Positions 24,305-32,905 of a DNA stretch of 64,000 nt are shown here, in pieces (within the stretch, counting starts at the first letter, position 1; each line of letters starts with the position of its first letter). The notes below the pieces were generated by a model, which made no database searches, was not told where the DNA came from, and saw only the letters and a list, made by a program, of their open reading frames with translations. The translations under genes and the position numbers were made by a program. The stretch is from Lentzea aerocolonigenes (lineage in GTDB: Bacteria; Actinomycetota; Actinomycetes; Mycobacteriales; Pseudonocardiaceae). Location of the stretch: NCBI RefSeq assembly GCF_000974445.1, contig NZ_BBOJ01000019.1, positions 158,335-222,334 of the forward strand. The letters are read 5' to 3'.

Positions 24305-24718
24305 GCGCCAGCGCCGAAGGCGCGCCCTCAAGGCGAGGCCGAAGGCGAGCAGTCTTGGCTTGAAACCGCAAGGTTCCGGCGGTGTGGTCCCGTCACGAGT
24401 CGTGCCACAGCTCTTGTCGCGCCCGAGGGGAGAGGTCAAGTCGCACGCTTTTCGCGACTTGACCTCTCCCCTCGGGTGTGACCAGCTCCTGGTACGGCTT
24501 GGGACGGGACCACACCGCCCGAACCGCACCACCAACGCAACCGCAAGCCGCCGAAAGCAACAGGCGTGCCATCAACCCGCAGACGGCGCTGGCCGGTCTT
24601 TGATCAGATTGGCGGGGTAAGGGCAGAGCCCCCAGCTTGAAACCGGCACCGAACACGGCGACGCAACCGACCCACAATCACCGACCAACAATCACCGGCC
24701 AACAACACCCACCCCACA
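24305..24718. other. 414-bp convergent intergenic region
   Basis: Holds the structured repeat copy 1 plus an A/C-rich tail (24640-24718, AACCGACCCACAATCACCGA-like) before the permease stop codon. No gene is supported. Confidence 0.7.
24333..24632. repeat. 300-bp structured repeat, copy 1 (nested palindromes)
   Basis: Near-identical to 48510-48810. Core of 142 bases: outer arms GGCGGTGTGGTCCCGTC (24378-24394) and its exact complement (24503-24519); inner 23-base perfect arms at 24422-24444 and 24454-24476 (CGAGGGGAGAGGTCAAGTCG within) around the loop ACGCTTTTC. A conserved 3' part contains ATCAACCCGCAGACGGCGCT and TGATCAGATTGGCGGGGT. Frames through it on both strands are by-products of the palindromes. 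It lies between the diguanylate cyclase and the end of a zinc ABC operon. Confidence 0.9.
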
Positions 24719-25531
24719 TCAGGCGGCCCGCCGAACCGCCCCAACCCCACGACAAACCAGGTAGATCACAAAGCTCACCGCCGTGACGAGAGCAGAAACC
24801 GGCAACCCAGGCTGCAGCGACAACAAAATCCCCCCAACCGCCGCAACCTCGGCAAACACAACCGAAAGCACCGTAGCCCGCAACGGCGAAGCAGTAACCC
24901 TCATAGCCGCAGCAGCCGGCGTGATCATCAACGCCAACACCAGCAACGCCCCGACAACCTGAACCGACAACGCAGTAGCCACACCGACCAGCACAGCGAA
25001 GACGATCGACAGCCCCCGCACCGGAACCCCGCGCGAGACAGCCACATCAGGATCAACCGACGCGAAGAACAACGGCCGGTAGATGAACGCCAGCACGGCC
25101 AGCACAGCCACCGACGAAACAACCAACAGCGTGAGATCAGTCGAGTCGACCCCGACGATCTGCCCGGTCAGCAGCCCGAACTTGTTGGCAGCCCGTCCTT
25201 TGTAGAGGGCGAGCATGAGAATCCCCATGCCCAGCCCGAACGCGAGGATCGCGCCGATCACCGAGTCGCGGTCGCTCTCGCGGCGCGACAGCACGCCGAG
25301 CAGCACCGCGGCGAAGATCGAGCCGGCCAGCGCGCCGTACCCGACGCCGATGCCGAGCAGCAGGGCCGCCGCACCACCGGTGAACGCGAGCTCGCTCGTG
25401 CCGTGCACGGCGAACGCCATCTTGCGGGTCACGATGAACGGGCCGAGCACGCCGGCGACGAGTCCCAGCACGGCGGCCGCGATCAACGCGGTCTGCACGA
25501 AGTCGAGCTCGAGCAGATCGAAGATCGTCAC
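24719..25531 (-). CDS. zinc/manganese ABC transporter permease (ABC-3 family)
   Basis: A 270-residue permease with eight or nine helices. AFAVHGTSELAFTGGAAALL is the family signature loop, and LVVGALLVLALMITPAAAA-like sequence near 190-210 is the conserved helix. It belongs to the ZnuB/MntB group. GTG at 25531 overlaps the ATPase stop by four bases. Last gene of a binding protein-ATPase-permease operon. Codon use in its last third is unusual (AAC/CAG/CCA-rich), so that part may be under different mutational pressure. Confidence 0.9.
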   Translation of the reverse strand: MTIFDLLELDFVQTALIAAAVLGLVAGVLGPFIVTRKMAFAVHGTSELAFTGGAAALLLGIGVGYGALAGSIFAAVLLGVLSRRESDRDSVIGAILAFGLGMGILMLALYKGRAANKFGLLTGQIVGVDSTDLTLLVVSSVAVLAVLAFIYRPLFFASVDPDVAVSRGVPVRGLSIVFAVLVGVATALSVQVVGALLVLALMITPAAAAMRVTASPLRATVLSVVFAEVAAVGGILLSLQPGLPVSALVTAVSFVIYLVCRGVGAVRRAA

Positions 25532-26319
25532 GACGCCGCCTCGGAAGCCAGGTGGTGGGTCTGCTCCTCGCAGGCACCCGCGCCGACGACCAGGATCTGG
25601 TCGCGCACCCGCACGACCTCGACCGGCGTTCGGTACAGCTCGGACAGCGTGCGGGAGTTCATGACCTCGTCCGGGGTGCCGACGCGGAACCTGCCGCCGA
25701 CCAGGTAGAGGACGCGGTCCACGAGCGGCAGCACCGGGTTCAGCTCGTGCGTGACGAACAGGACCGCGGTGCCGGCTTCGCGGCGGCGCTTGTCGATCAG
25801 TTCGGAGACCACGCGCTGGTTCGCGAGGTCGAGCGACAGCAGGGGTTCGTCGCAGAGCATCACCGTCGGGTCGCCGACGAGCGCCTGCGCGACGCGCAGC
25901 CGTTGCTGCTCACCACCGGACAGCAGACCGATCGGCTCGTCCGCGTACCGGGTGGCGCCGACGGACTCGATGGCCGCGTCGACGCGGATCCTGCGCTCAC
26001 GGCGGTGACGCAGGCCGAGGCCCCAGCGGGCGCCGTCGAGGCCGAGACCGACGAGATCCCGGCCGCGCAACGTCATGGACTGGTCGAGCGCTCGCTGCTG
26101 CGGGATGTACCCGACGGCCTGGTTGCCGCCGGCGACGGTCACCGTGCCCGACGACAGCGGCTGCAACCCCAGCAGCACCCGCATCAGGCTGGTCTTGCCG
26201 GACCCGTTCGGGCCCAGGACCGCGAGGAACTCACCGGGCTCGACGTCGAGGTCGAGCCCGTCCCACAACACCCTGTCCCCGTAGGACAGGCGTGCCCCGC
26301 GCAGCGAGATCGCGGTCAT
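25528..26319 (-). CDS. zinc/manganese ABC transporter ATP-binding protein
   Basis: A 263-residue ATPase. Walker A LGPNGSGKTSLMRVLLG, Q-loop VGYIPQQRAL, signature LLSGGEQQRLRVAQAL, Walker B VMLCDEPLLSLD, switch His in FVTHELNPVLP. Powers uptake through the next permease. ATG at 26319 overlaps the binding-protein stop (ATGA). Confidence 0.93.
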   Translation of the reverse strand: MTAISLRGARLSYGDRVLWDGLDLDVEPGEFLAVLGPNGSGKTSLMRVLLGLQPLSSGTVTVAGGNQAVGYIPQQRALDQSMTLRGRDLVGLGLDGARWGLGLRHRRERRIRVDAAIESVGATRYADEPIGLLSGGEQQRLRVAQALVGDPTVMLCDEPLLSLDLANQRVVSELIDKRRREAGTAVLFVTHELNPVLPLVDRVLYLVGGRFRVGTPDEVMNSRTLSELYRTPVEVVRVRDQILVVGAGACEEQTHHLASEAAS

Positions 26320-27227
26320 GCCTTGAGCGCCTGCGCGAGCGCGTCCACCTGCTTGCTCATCCAGTCAAGGTAGCCGGTCACACCCGCGGGCAGCGTCTCG
26401 GTGACCTGAACGACCGGCACGCCCGCCGTCTTGGCCTTCTCGACGACCTGCTTCGTGACCTGGTTCTCGGTCTGGGTGTTCTCCACCAGCACGTTGATCT
26501 GCTTGCCCTCGACCAGCTTGTTCATCTCCGCGAGCGCGGCGGCCGGCACGTCCGACTCCTCCTCGATCGCCTTGCTGAACGCCTCGGGCGTGACGTCCTC
26601 GGCACCGGTCTCGTCGAGCAGGTAGTGCGCGATGGGCTCGGTCGCGGCGACCTTCTTGCCCTTGCCGATGCCGTCGACCTTCTTCTCGAGCTCCTCGAGC
26701 TTCGCGCTGAAGTCCGCGGTGTTCTTCTCGAACGTCGTCTTCCTGTCCGGCGCGATGGCACCGAGCTCGTTCGCGGCCGCCTCGGCCACCGCGCGCACGG
26801 TGTGCAGGTCGTACCAGACGTGCTCGTTCACGCTGTGGTCGTGGCCGTCGGCGTCCGGCGTCCCGGTCTGCGGCTTGGAGTGGTCGTCGCGCAGCGGGAA
26901 CGCCTCGACCTTCTTGGTGGCGTCGCTGGTGATCAGCTTGGCGAAGAAGTCGTCGTAGCCGCCGCCGTTGAAGACGACCAGCTTGGCGTCCTTGACCAGC
27001 GCGGCGTCGGCCGGCTTGCTCTCGTACGAGTGCGGGTCGGCGCTCGGGTCGTCCAGCAGCGCCTTGACCTCGACGGCGTCGCCACCGACGGCCTGGACCA
27101 CGCTGCCCCACACGTTCGTGGAGGTCACGACCTTGATCTTTCCGCTGTCCGAAGCAGGGGTGGCCGTACCGCACGCGGCCAGGCTCACGACGGCGAGTGC
27201 GCCGACCAGAGCGTTGCGGAGAGTCAT
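26316..27227 (-). CDS. zinc-binding lipoprotein of ABC importer (ZnuA-like)
   Basis: A 303-residue solute-binding lipoprotein, cluster A-I. Signal peptide TLRNALVGALAVVSLAACG with lipobox LAAC. Metal ligands expected: His in DPHSYESKPAD, His in NEHVWYD, and Asp/Glu in VENTQTENQ. A His-rich loop DGHDHSVNEH is typical of zinc rather than manganese binders. ATG at 27227 is seven bases after a GGGA ribosome site; a GTG at 27230 is too close. A weak Zur-like sequence (GGAAACCGTTGTC) lies upstream near 27252-27264, so control by Zur is a guess. Confidence 0.9.
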   Translation of the reverse strand: MTLRNALVGALAVVSLAACGTATPASDSGKIKVVTSTNVWGSVVQAVGGDAVEVKALLDDPSADPHSYESKPADAALVKDAKLVVFNGGGYDDFFAKLITSDATKKVEAFPLRDDHSKPQTGTPDADGHDHSVNEHVWYDLHTVRAVAEAAANELGAIAPDRKTTFEKNTADFSAKLEELEKKVDGIGKGKKVAATEPIAHYLLDETGAEDVTPEAFSKAIEEESDVPAAALAEMNKLVEGKQINVLVENTQTENQVTKQVVEKAKTAGVPVVQVTETLPAGVTGYLDWMSKQVDALAQALKA

Positions 27228-27284
27228 CACGCCGTCCCTCGATCAGGTAATGGAAACCGTTGTCGAGTTCAGTTTACGACACGA

Positions 27285-27316
27285 AAAAGCCCCCGGCGGT
27301 CACGCCGGGGGCTTTC
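27285..27316 (-). terminator. terminator after the sugar ABC ATPase
   Basis: On the minus strand GCCCCCGGCG pairs with CGCCGGGGGC around TGAC, followed by TTTTTTCG, a textbook intrinsic terminator ten bases after the ATPase stop. It insulates the zinc operon from the sugar ATPase gene. Confidence 0.92.
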
Positions 27317-27325
27317 AGGTGTGAC

Positions 27326-28420
27326 TCACGCCTCCAGGCGCTCGCCCGATTCGGGGTGGAACAGGTGGATCTCGCTGTGGTCGCGCACGGCGACCTTGAC
27401 GTGCTGACCCAGGGTCGGCGGCGTGCGGCCGTCGACGCGGACCACGAAGCGCTGCGACGAGTCGCCGATCTTCACGGCGCCGTGCACGAGCGCGTCGGCA
27501 CCGAGCTCCTCGACCAGCTCGACGGTCATCTCCATGCCCTCTTCACCCGACGGCACGATGCCGAGCGCCTCGGGCCGGATGCCGAAGGTGACCTCGTCCA
27601 GACCGCCGGCGGCGTCGAGCGCGGCACGGGAGAGCGGCACGATGACGCCGTCGAGCTTCGCACCCTCCGACGTGATCGGCACGGTCTTGAGGTTCATGGC
27701 CGGCGAGCCGATGAAGCCCGCGACGAACGCGTTGGCCGGGCGGTCGTACAGCGCGCGAGGCGTGTCGCACTGCTGCAGCAGACCGTCCTTGAGCACCGCG
27801 ACGCGGTGGCCCATCGTCATGGCCTCGACCTGGTCGTGCGTGACGTAGATCGTCGTGGTGCCCAGGCGCTGCTGGAGGGCCGCGATGTTCGCACGGGTCT
27901 CGACGCGCAGCTTGGCGTCCAGGTTGGACAGCGGCTCGTCCATGAGGAACACGGAGGGCTCACGCACGATGGCGCGACCCATCGCGACACGCTGCCGCTG
28001 ACCACCGGACAGCGCCTTCGGCTTGCGCTCCAGGTACTTGGTGAGGTCGAGCATCTTGGCGGCCTCTTCGACCTTCGCCTTGATCTCGGTCTTCGGCACA
28101 CCGCGGAGCTTGAGCGCGAAGCCCATGTTCTCCGCGACCGTCATGTGCGGGTAGAGCGCGTACGACTGGAACACCATGGCGATGTCCCGGCCCTTCGGCG
28201 GCACGTTCGTGACGTCCTTGCCACCGATGTGGATGGCGCCCTCGTCGACGTCCTCGAGGCCCGCGAGCATGCGCAGCGCGGTCGACTTGCCGGAACCGGA
28301 CGGACCGACCAGCACCAGGAACTCGCCGTCGCTGACCTCAAGGGACAGCTCGTCGACCGCGCGGACCGGCGGGTTGCCGGAGAAGACCCGCGACGCCTTG
28401 ACGTAGGACACCTCAGCCAT
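27326..28420 (-). CDS. carbohydrate ABC importer ATPase (MsmK/UgpC type)
   Basis: A 364-residue shared ATPase for sugar ABC importers. Walker A VGPSGSGKSTALRML, Q-loop VFQSYALYPHM, signature ALSGGQRQRVAMGRAI, Walker B FLMDEPLSNLD, H-loop YVTHDQVEAM, and a C-terminal regulatory OB-type (TOBE) domain from about 240 (FGIRPEALGIV, HLFHPESGERL). It probably energises the permeases at 29727-31540, and perhaps others. ATG at 28420 (MAEVSYVKA) is preferred over 28429. Three LacI-type operators sit immediately upstream. Confidence 0.93.
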   Translation of the reverse strand: MAEVSYVKASRVFSGNPPVRAVDELSLEVSDGEFLVLVGPSGSGKSTALRMLAGLEDVDEGAIHIGGKDVTNVPPKGRDIAMVFQSYALYPHMTVAENMGFALKLRGVPKTEIKAKVEEAAKMLDLTKYLERKPKALSGGQRQRVAMGRAIVREPSVFLMDEPLSNLDAKLRVETRANIAALQQRLGTTTIYVTHDQVEAMTMGHRVAVLKDGLLQQCDTPRALYDRPANAFVAGFIGSPAMNLKTVPITSEGAKLDGVIVPLSRAALDAAGGLDEVTFGIRPEALGIVPSGEEGMEMTVELVEELGADALVHGAVKIGDSSQRFVVRVDGRTPPTLGQHVKVAVRDHSEIHLFHPESGERLEA

Positions 28421-28460
28421 GTGACGCACCTTTCACCTTGTCTGGGCGCGACGTTAGGGA

Positions 28461-28529
28461 TTGCAAGCGCTTACGGGAACAGACGTAAGCGCTTACGTTC
28501 CAGGGTTGGCGAACGTAAGCGCTTACGTT
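28461..28529 (-). promoter_or_regulatory. three LacI-type operators before the sugar ATPase gene
   Basis: Palindromes TTGCAAGCGCTTACGG (28461-28476), ACGTAAGCGCTTACGT (28483-28498) and AACGTAAGCGCTTACGTT (28512-28529) share the core TAAGCGCTTA. Centres are 22 and 30 bases apart. A central CG/GC step in an A/T-flanked palindrome is the usual LacI-family operator form. Confidence 0.85.
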
Positions 28530-29288
28530 TCAGAAGGCTCCGGCGTTGCGGGCAGCCCAGTCGGCGAACCGGGTGGCTGGCCGGCCGGTCACCTGTTCCA
28601 CGTGCGGGCTGACCTGCTGCTCCTCTGCCGTCGGCGATCCCAGGATGGTCAGCGTCCCCTCCACCACGGGCGGTGGCATGAACTGCGACATCTGCGCCCG
28701 AGCCTCCTCGACGGACTGCTCGGCGAACGGCAACGACAGCGCCTTCGCCCGTTCCCGCGGAGTCATCGCCTCCGGCCCGGTCAGCACGTACGTCCGCCCC
28801 TCGTGACCGCCCTGCAAAGCCGCGGCGGCAACGGCAGCGATGTCCACCGGGTCGACGAACGGCAGCGCCACGTCCGCGAACGGCGCCGCGGCCATCCCGC
28901 CGGCCCACGCGTAGGCGTTGGTGAAGAACCCGCTCGGCCGCAGGATCGTCCACTCCAGACTCGACTGCCGCACGGCCTCCTCGAACGACGCCAACCGCGA
29001 GTGCGGCACCATGCCCGGCCGCGTCCCTGCCCCCTGCGACGACAACAGCACCACGCCCCGCACCCCGCCGGCCTTGGCCACGTCCAGCAGTCCGGCGATG
29101 TCGGTGTCCGGCCCGAGCAGCTCACCGCCGAACAAGAGGAACAGCGCCTCGGCACCGTCGACGACAGGTTCGAGCGTCTCCGGCCGGGCGAGATCCACCT
29201 GCGGACGCGACACCCCGAGAGCCTTGTCCCCCAACAGCTCCATCAGCGGGCGTCCCACGTTGCCGGTAGCCCCAGTCACCACGATCAC
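28530..29288 (-). CDS. NmrA-like NAD(P)-binding protein (atypical SDR)
   Basis: A 252-residue Rossmann protein. IVVTGATGNVGRPLMELL is the GxxGxxG nucleotide loop; WTILRPSGFFTNAY and GRTYVLTGPEAMTPRE are typical of the QOR2/NmrA-like atypical short-chain dehydrogenases. May be a quinone oxidoreductase or redox-sensing regulator; the reaction is not certain. GTG at 29288 follows AGGAGA. It is divergent from an HxlR regulator, which is the common arrangement for this family, so the regulator probably controls it. Confidence 0.85.
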   Translation of the reverse strand: MIVVTGATGNVGRPLMELLGDKALGVSRPQVDLARPETLEPVVDGAEALFLLFGGELLGPDTDIAGLLDVAKAGGVRGVVLLSSQGAGTRPGMVPHSRLASFEEAVRQSSLEWTILRPSGFFTNAYAWAGGMAAAPFADVALPFVDPVDIAAVAAAALQGGHEGRTYVLTGPEAMTPRERAKALSLPFAEQSVEEARAQMSQFMPPPVVEGTLTILGSPTAEEQQVSPHVEQVTGRPATRFADWAARNAGAF

Positions 29289-29328
29289 GAGCTTCTCCTC
29301 AGCCGTTGATTCGGTATCGCGAGGAAAG

Positions 29329-29356
29329 CTAACATCGTGAAGTTAGTAGGTACCTA
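29329..29356. promoter_or_regulatory. candidate HxlR operator region
   Basis: Between the divergent starts lie CTAAC (29329-29333) paired with GTTAG (29342-29346), and the palindrome TAGGTACCTA (29347-29356). HxlR-family regulators commonly control their divergent neighbour from such sites. Confidence 0.5.
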
Positions 29357-29373
29357 GAGGAAAGTGACTACCC

Positions 29374-29730
29374 GTGGAGCCCGTACCGGAGCTGGCCTGC
29401 CCGATCGCGCCCGTCGTCGACCTCGTCTTCAGTCGCTGGACGACACCGATCCTGTGGACGCTGAACCAGTACGGCCGCCAGCGGTTCGTCGAGCTGGAGC
29501 GGCGGATCGGCACGATCACGCCGAAGGTGCTGACGCAGCGGCTGCGGCAGCTGGAGCGCGACGGCCTGGTCACCAGGACCTACCACCCGGAGGTTCCTCC
29601 GCGGGTGGAGTACGAGATCAGCGAGCTGGGGCGCAGTCTCGCGCCGATCTTCCACAACCTCGCCGAGTGGTCGAAGCGCAACCTGACCCAGGTCGACGAG
29701 GCCAGGCTGCGCTACGACGGGACGAACTAA
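29374..29730 (+). CDS. HxlR-family transcriptional regulator
   Basis: A 118-residue winged-helix regulator. CPIAPVVDLVFSRWTTPILW carries the conserved N-terminal Cys and the helix-turn-helix lead; ITPKVLTQRLRQLERDGLV is the recognition helix; RVEYEISELGRSL is the wing. Dimeric redox- or aldehyde-responsive repressors belong here. GTG at 29374 has AGAGGAAAG upstream. The stop overlaps the end of the sugar permease by four bases in convergent orientation. Confidence 0.9.
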   Translation: MEPVPELACPIAPVVDLVFSRWTTPILWTLNQYGRQRFVELERRIGTITPKVLTQRLRQLERDGLVTRTYHPEVPPRVEYEISELGRSLAPIFHNLAEWSKRNLTQVDEARLRYDGTN

Positions 29731-30623
29731 CCCTTCACGGCGCCGGACGACAGCCCGGTCACCAGGAACCGCTGCACCAGGTAGAACACGATCACGGCGG
29801 GAATCGCCACCAGGATCGACGCGGCGGCGAGGTGCCCCCACTCGGTGCGGTTCTGCTGCACGAACACCTGGAGGCCGACGGCCAGCGTCTTCGACTCGTC
29901 CGCCGCCGACAGGAACGCCGACGCGAACGCGACCTCGCCCCACGCCGTCAGGAACGCGTAGAACGACGTCACCGCGAGACCCGGCTTGGCCAGCGGCATG
30001 ATCAGCCGCCAGAACACGCCGAACGGCGAAAGTCCGTCCACGCGACCGGCTTCGTCGATGTCCGACGGGATCGTGTCGAAGTAGCCCTTGAGCATGTAGG
30101 TGCAGAACGGCACCGCGGTCGTGCAGTACACGAGCACCAGGCCGATCGAGAGTCCCTGCAGCCCGAGCGTCAGCAGGATGTTGTACAGCGGCACGATCAG
30201 CACCGCGAACGGGAACATCTGCACGACGAGGAACATCCACATCAGGGATCGCTTGCCGGGGAACCGGAAGCGGGAGGCCGCGTACCCGGTCGTCGCCGAC
30301 AGGAACACCGCGATGACCGTCGTCAGCAGCGCGATGAGCACCGAGTTGCCGAACCAGGAGAGGAAGTCGCCCTTCTCCCCGTCCAGAATCCGCCCGTAGT
30401 TGTCCAAAGAGGACTCGTTGAACAGCTTCGGCGTCGTCTCGACGGCCTTGGCGTCCGGCTTGAACGACGTGACGAGCACCCAGAACACCGGGAACACGGC
30501 GATGACCGACGCGGTGATCAGCGCGGCGTGCAGGCCGAACGAGGCGAGCTTGGACCGCTCCGCGCGCTTGAGCCTGCGGTCGGTGGCCTTGACCACCTGC
30601 AACGACGTTGCGTCGAGCGTCAT
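29727..30623 (-). CDS. carbohydrate ABC importer permease, MalG type
   Basis: A 298-residue permease with six helices (LHAALITASVIAVFPVFWVL first). The EAA loop is DEAGRVDGLSPFGVFWRLIMPLAKPGL. Forms a heterodimer with the MalF-type permease upstream, whose stop it overlaps (TGATG). The true start is ATG 30623; a longer open frame upstream is a shadow of the MalF gene. Confidence 0.93.
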   Translation of the reverse strand: MTLDATSLQVVKATDRRLKRAERSKLASFGLHAALITASVIAVFPVFWVLVTSFKPDAKAVETTPKLFNESSLDNYGRILDGEKGDFLSWFGNSVLIALLTTVIAVFLSATTGYAASRFRFPGKRSLMWMFLVVQMFPFAVLIVPLYNILLTLGLQGLSIGLVLVYCTTAVPFCTYMLKGYFDTIPSDIDEAGRVDGLSPFGVFWRLIMPLAKPGLAVTSFYAFLTAWGEVAFASAFLSAADESKTLAVGLQVFVQQNRTEWGHLAAASILVAIPAVIVFYLVQRFLVTGLSSGAVKG

Positions 30624-31540
30624 CACCACACCTCGCCTTGCGAACGCAGCGCACGGCGGTAGACCGTGGCGAAGACCAGCAGCACGGAAAGGATCAGCAC
30701 GCCGTACGTCGACGCGATGGCGTAGTCGCGGGACGCTCCGGAGAAGAACCGCTCGAACGCGTACGTGACGAGGATGCGCGTGTTCGGGTTCGGGCCCGCG
30801 ATCAGGTAGATCACCGGGAACATGTTGAACGTCCAGATGATGCCCAGCAGGATCACCGTCGACGACACCGAACGCAGGCCGGGCAACGTGACGTGCACGA
30901 AGCGCTGCCACGGCGTGGCACCGTCCACTTCGGCCGCTTCGTAGAGATCGCCGGGGATGGACTGCAGACCGCCGAGCAGCGCGACCATCTGGAACGGCAC
31001 GCCGAGCCAGACGTTCACGATGATGACGGCGAGCAGCGCCCAGTTGGACTGGCCGAGCCACACCGGGTCCGGAAGCCCCAGAGAGCGCAGGAACTGGTTG
31101 ATGATCCCGTACTGCGCGTTGAACATGTACTTCCACGCGAACGCGCTGATGAACGCGGGCACCGCCCACGGCAGGATCAGCAGGACGCGGTAGAGCGTGC
31201 GGCCCTTCACCTGGCGGTTGAGCAGCAGCGCCAGGCCGAGGCCGATCGTGTAGTGGAAGAACACGCAGCCGAACGTCCAGATGAGCGTGCGGACCAGCGT
31301 GCCCCAGAACGCCCCGTACGACGCGTCGCCGGACAGCACGTTCAGGTAGTTCTTGAAACCAACGCCCTCGTACGTCGCCGGCCGGTCGAGCACCGGGTTC
31401 GCGATGTTGGCCTCGTTGATGTTGGTGAAGGTGAAGAACACGCCCTGCGCGAGCGGGTAGAGCACCAACACTGCGATGACCACCACGACAGGCAGGACCA
31501 TCGCGTACGCGTACCAGTGCCGTTCCAAGAACCGGCGCAC
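30623..31540 (-). CDS. carbohydrate ABC importer permease, MalF type
   Basis: A 305-residue permease. Helix 1 YAYAMVLPVVVVIAVLVLYP, EAA loop EAAEVDGATPWQRFVHVTLPGL, C-terminal helix YGVLILSVLLVFATVYRRAL. It lacks the long periplasmic loop of E. coli MalF, as expected for the shorter actinobacterial CUT1 group. Follows the binding-protein gene after a 55-base gap with a strong hairpin. Confidence 0.93.
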   Translation of the reverse strand: MRRFLERHWYAYAMVLPVVVVIAVLVLYPLAQGVFFTFTNINEANIANPVLDRPATYEGVGFKNYLNVLSGDASYGAFWGTLVRTLIWTFGCVFFHYTIGLGLALLLNRQVKGRTLYRVLLILPWAVPAFISAFAWKYMFNAQYGIINQFLRSLGLPDPVWLGQSNWALLAVIIVNVWLGVPFQMVALLGGLQSIPGDLYEAAEVDGATPWQRFVHVTLPGLRSVSSTVILLGIIWTFNMFPVIYLIAGPNPNTRILVTYAFERFFSGASRDYAIASTYGVLILSVLLVFATVYRRALRSQGEVW

Positions 31541-31560
31541 CGATCTCTCCCTCCGACTAA

Positions 31561-31586
31561 GGGGTGGCCGGAGACCCGGCCACCCC
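31561..31586 (-). promoter_or_regulatory. intercistronic hairpin between binding protein and permease
   Basis: GGGGTGGCCGG and CCGGCCACCCC form an 11-bp perfect stem with loop AGAC just after the binding-protein stop. There is no T-tract. Such hairpins stabilise the upstream message and reduce permease expression, as in the E. coli malE-malF gap. Confidence 0.8.
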
Positions 31587-31595
31587 GATCAGGAA

Positions 31596-32852
31596 TCAGC
31601 CGACGGAGTACTCGGGAACGACGGTGTCCTTGTAGGCCTTGGCGACCTCGTCGAGCGCCGCCTTGGCTTCCTTCTTGCCGGCGAGGACGTCGGCGTAGGC
31701 GATCTTCAGCGGGTCGAACAGCTGGCCGCCCTCGGGGATCCACGGCCGGGCGTGCGCGGCCTTGGCGACCGGCTCGAACGCGGACACGACGGCGTTGGCC
31801 TTCACGTCGGCGTTGCTGTACGCGGACTTGCGGGTCGGCAGGAGGCCGAGCTCCTTGGCGACCTGGGCCTGCGAGTCGGCCGAGCTCATGCACTGGATGA
31901 ACTTGATCGAGGACTGCTTGGCCTTGGTGCCCTGGCGGATCACGTAGTCGTGGCCACCGACCGGCGCGCTGCCCTTGCCGGCGGAGTCACCGGGGACCGG
32001 CGCGATGCCGAGGTTCGACGCGTCGGAGAACGCGGCGCCCTTGAGGTAGTCGGCGACGGCCCACGGACCGTTGATGACCATGGCGGCGTCACCGGACGAG
32101 AACGCGGCCTGCATGTTCGCGTAGGAGTTCGTCGGGTCGAGCGCGGTGGCAGCGGCCTTGGCGTCGAGCAGGCCCTTGGCGGTCTGCAGCGCCTTCACGT
32201 TCTCCGCGGAGTTGACCACGATCTTCTTCGCCTGAGCGTCGACCAGGTCGCCGCCCGCGCCGTAGATGAACGGCAGCGCGTAGTACGCGTCGTTGTTGAG
32301 GAAGAACGACTTCTCGCCGCCCAGCTTCGCGGACGCGGCCTTCAGCTCGTCCCACGTCTTCGGCGGCGTGACGCCGGCGTCGGCGAGCTTCTTCTTGTTG
32401 TACAGCAGGGCGAGCGAGTCGGTGACCTGCGGGACGCCCCACGACTTGCCCTCGTACTTCGTGGAACCCAGCGGGACCTCGAGGAAGTCGCCGGTGTCCT
32501 TCGCGAGGTCGGTGTCGCTCAGGTCGGCGACGAGGCCGTTCTTCGCCAGCTGCGGCACCCAGGCGACCTCGGAGCGGAACACGTCCGGTCCCTGACCACC
32601 CTGCGCGGCGGTCTTGTAGTTGTTCAGCGCCTGGTCGAACGCGACGGTCTCGGTCTTGACCTTGTAACCGTCCTTGGTGGCGCAGGCCTCCGCGATCTTC
32701 TTGAACACGGGGCTCTCGTTGGGGCCACTGGTGTCCCAGAAGGTCACTTCGCCCGAGTCGGATCCGCTGCTGCTCGATCCACCGCCTCCACAGGCGGTGA
32801 GCACGAGGGCGACACCCGTCGCCATGGCGGTCACGAGGGTTGTCCGTCGCAT
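31596..32852 (-). CDS. carbohydrate-binding lipoprotein (MalE-like, CUT1)
   Basis: A 418-residue extracellular solute-binding protein, family 1. Signal peptide ending VALVLTACG with lipobox LTAC, then a Gly/Ser linker. The domain has GEVTFWDTSG, GPDVFRSEVAWVPQLAKNG, WGVPQVTDSLALLYNKKKL and MVINGPWAVADYLKG, typical of maltose/multiple-sugar binders. ATG at 32852 is chosen because it begins the signal peptide. First gene of the sugar operon. LacI-type operators at 32906 and 33001 lie upstream; the sugar is not evident. Confidence 0.93.
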   Translation of the reverse strand: MRRTTLVTAMATGVALVLTACGGGGSSSSGSDSGEVTFWDTSGPNESPVFKKIAEACATKDGYKVKTETVAFDQALNNYKTAAQGGQGPDVFRSEVAWVPQLAKNGLVADLSDTDLAKDTGDFLEVPLGSTKYEGKSWGVPQVTDSLALLYNKKKLADAGVTPPKTWDELKAASAKLGGEKSFFLNNDAYYALPFIYGAGGDLVDAQAKKIVVNSAENVKALQTAKGLLDAKAAATALDPTNSYANMQAAFSSGDAAMVINGPWAVADYLKGAAFSDASNLGIAPVPGDSAGKGSAPVGGHDYVIRQGTKAKQSSIKFIQCMSSADSQAQVAKELGLLPTRKSAYSNADVKANAVVSAFEPVAKAAHARPWIPEGGQLFDPLKIAYADVLAGKKEAKAALDEVAKAYKDTVVPEYSVG

Positions 32853-32905
32853 CGTTGCTGCCGTTCCCTCCAGCTGGGGCCTCATCCCGGAGTGAGATGA
32901 GGGTC

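Noticed and set aside
24393..24677. 94-97-codon frames on the minus strand in both copies of the structured repeat
   Set aside because: The similar peptides (for example PEGRGQVAKSVRLDLSP) follow from the repeated palindromes; no ribosome site or codon bias supports translation.
27252..27264. Possible Zur box before the zinc-binding protein gene
   Set aside because: Only the central bases form a palindrome; the match to known actinobacterial Zur sites is too weak for a separate feature.
25528..27407. Long plus-strand frames opposite the zinc transporter operon
   Set aside because: They are antisense shadows of genes with complete Walker and lipobox motifs.
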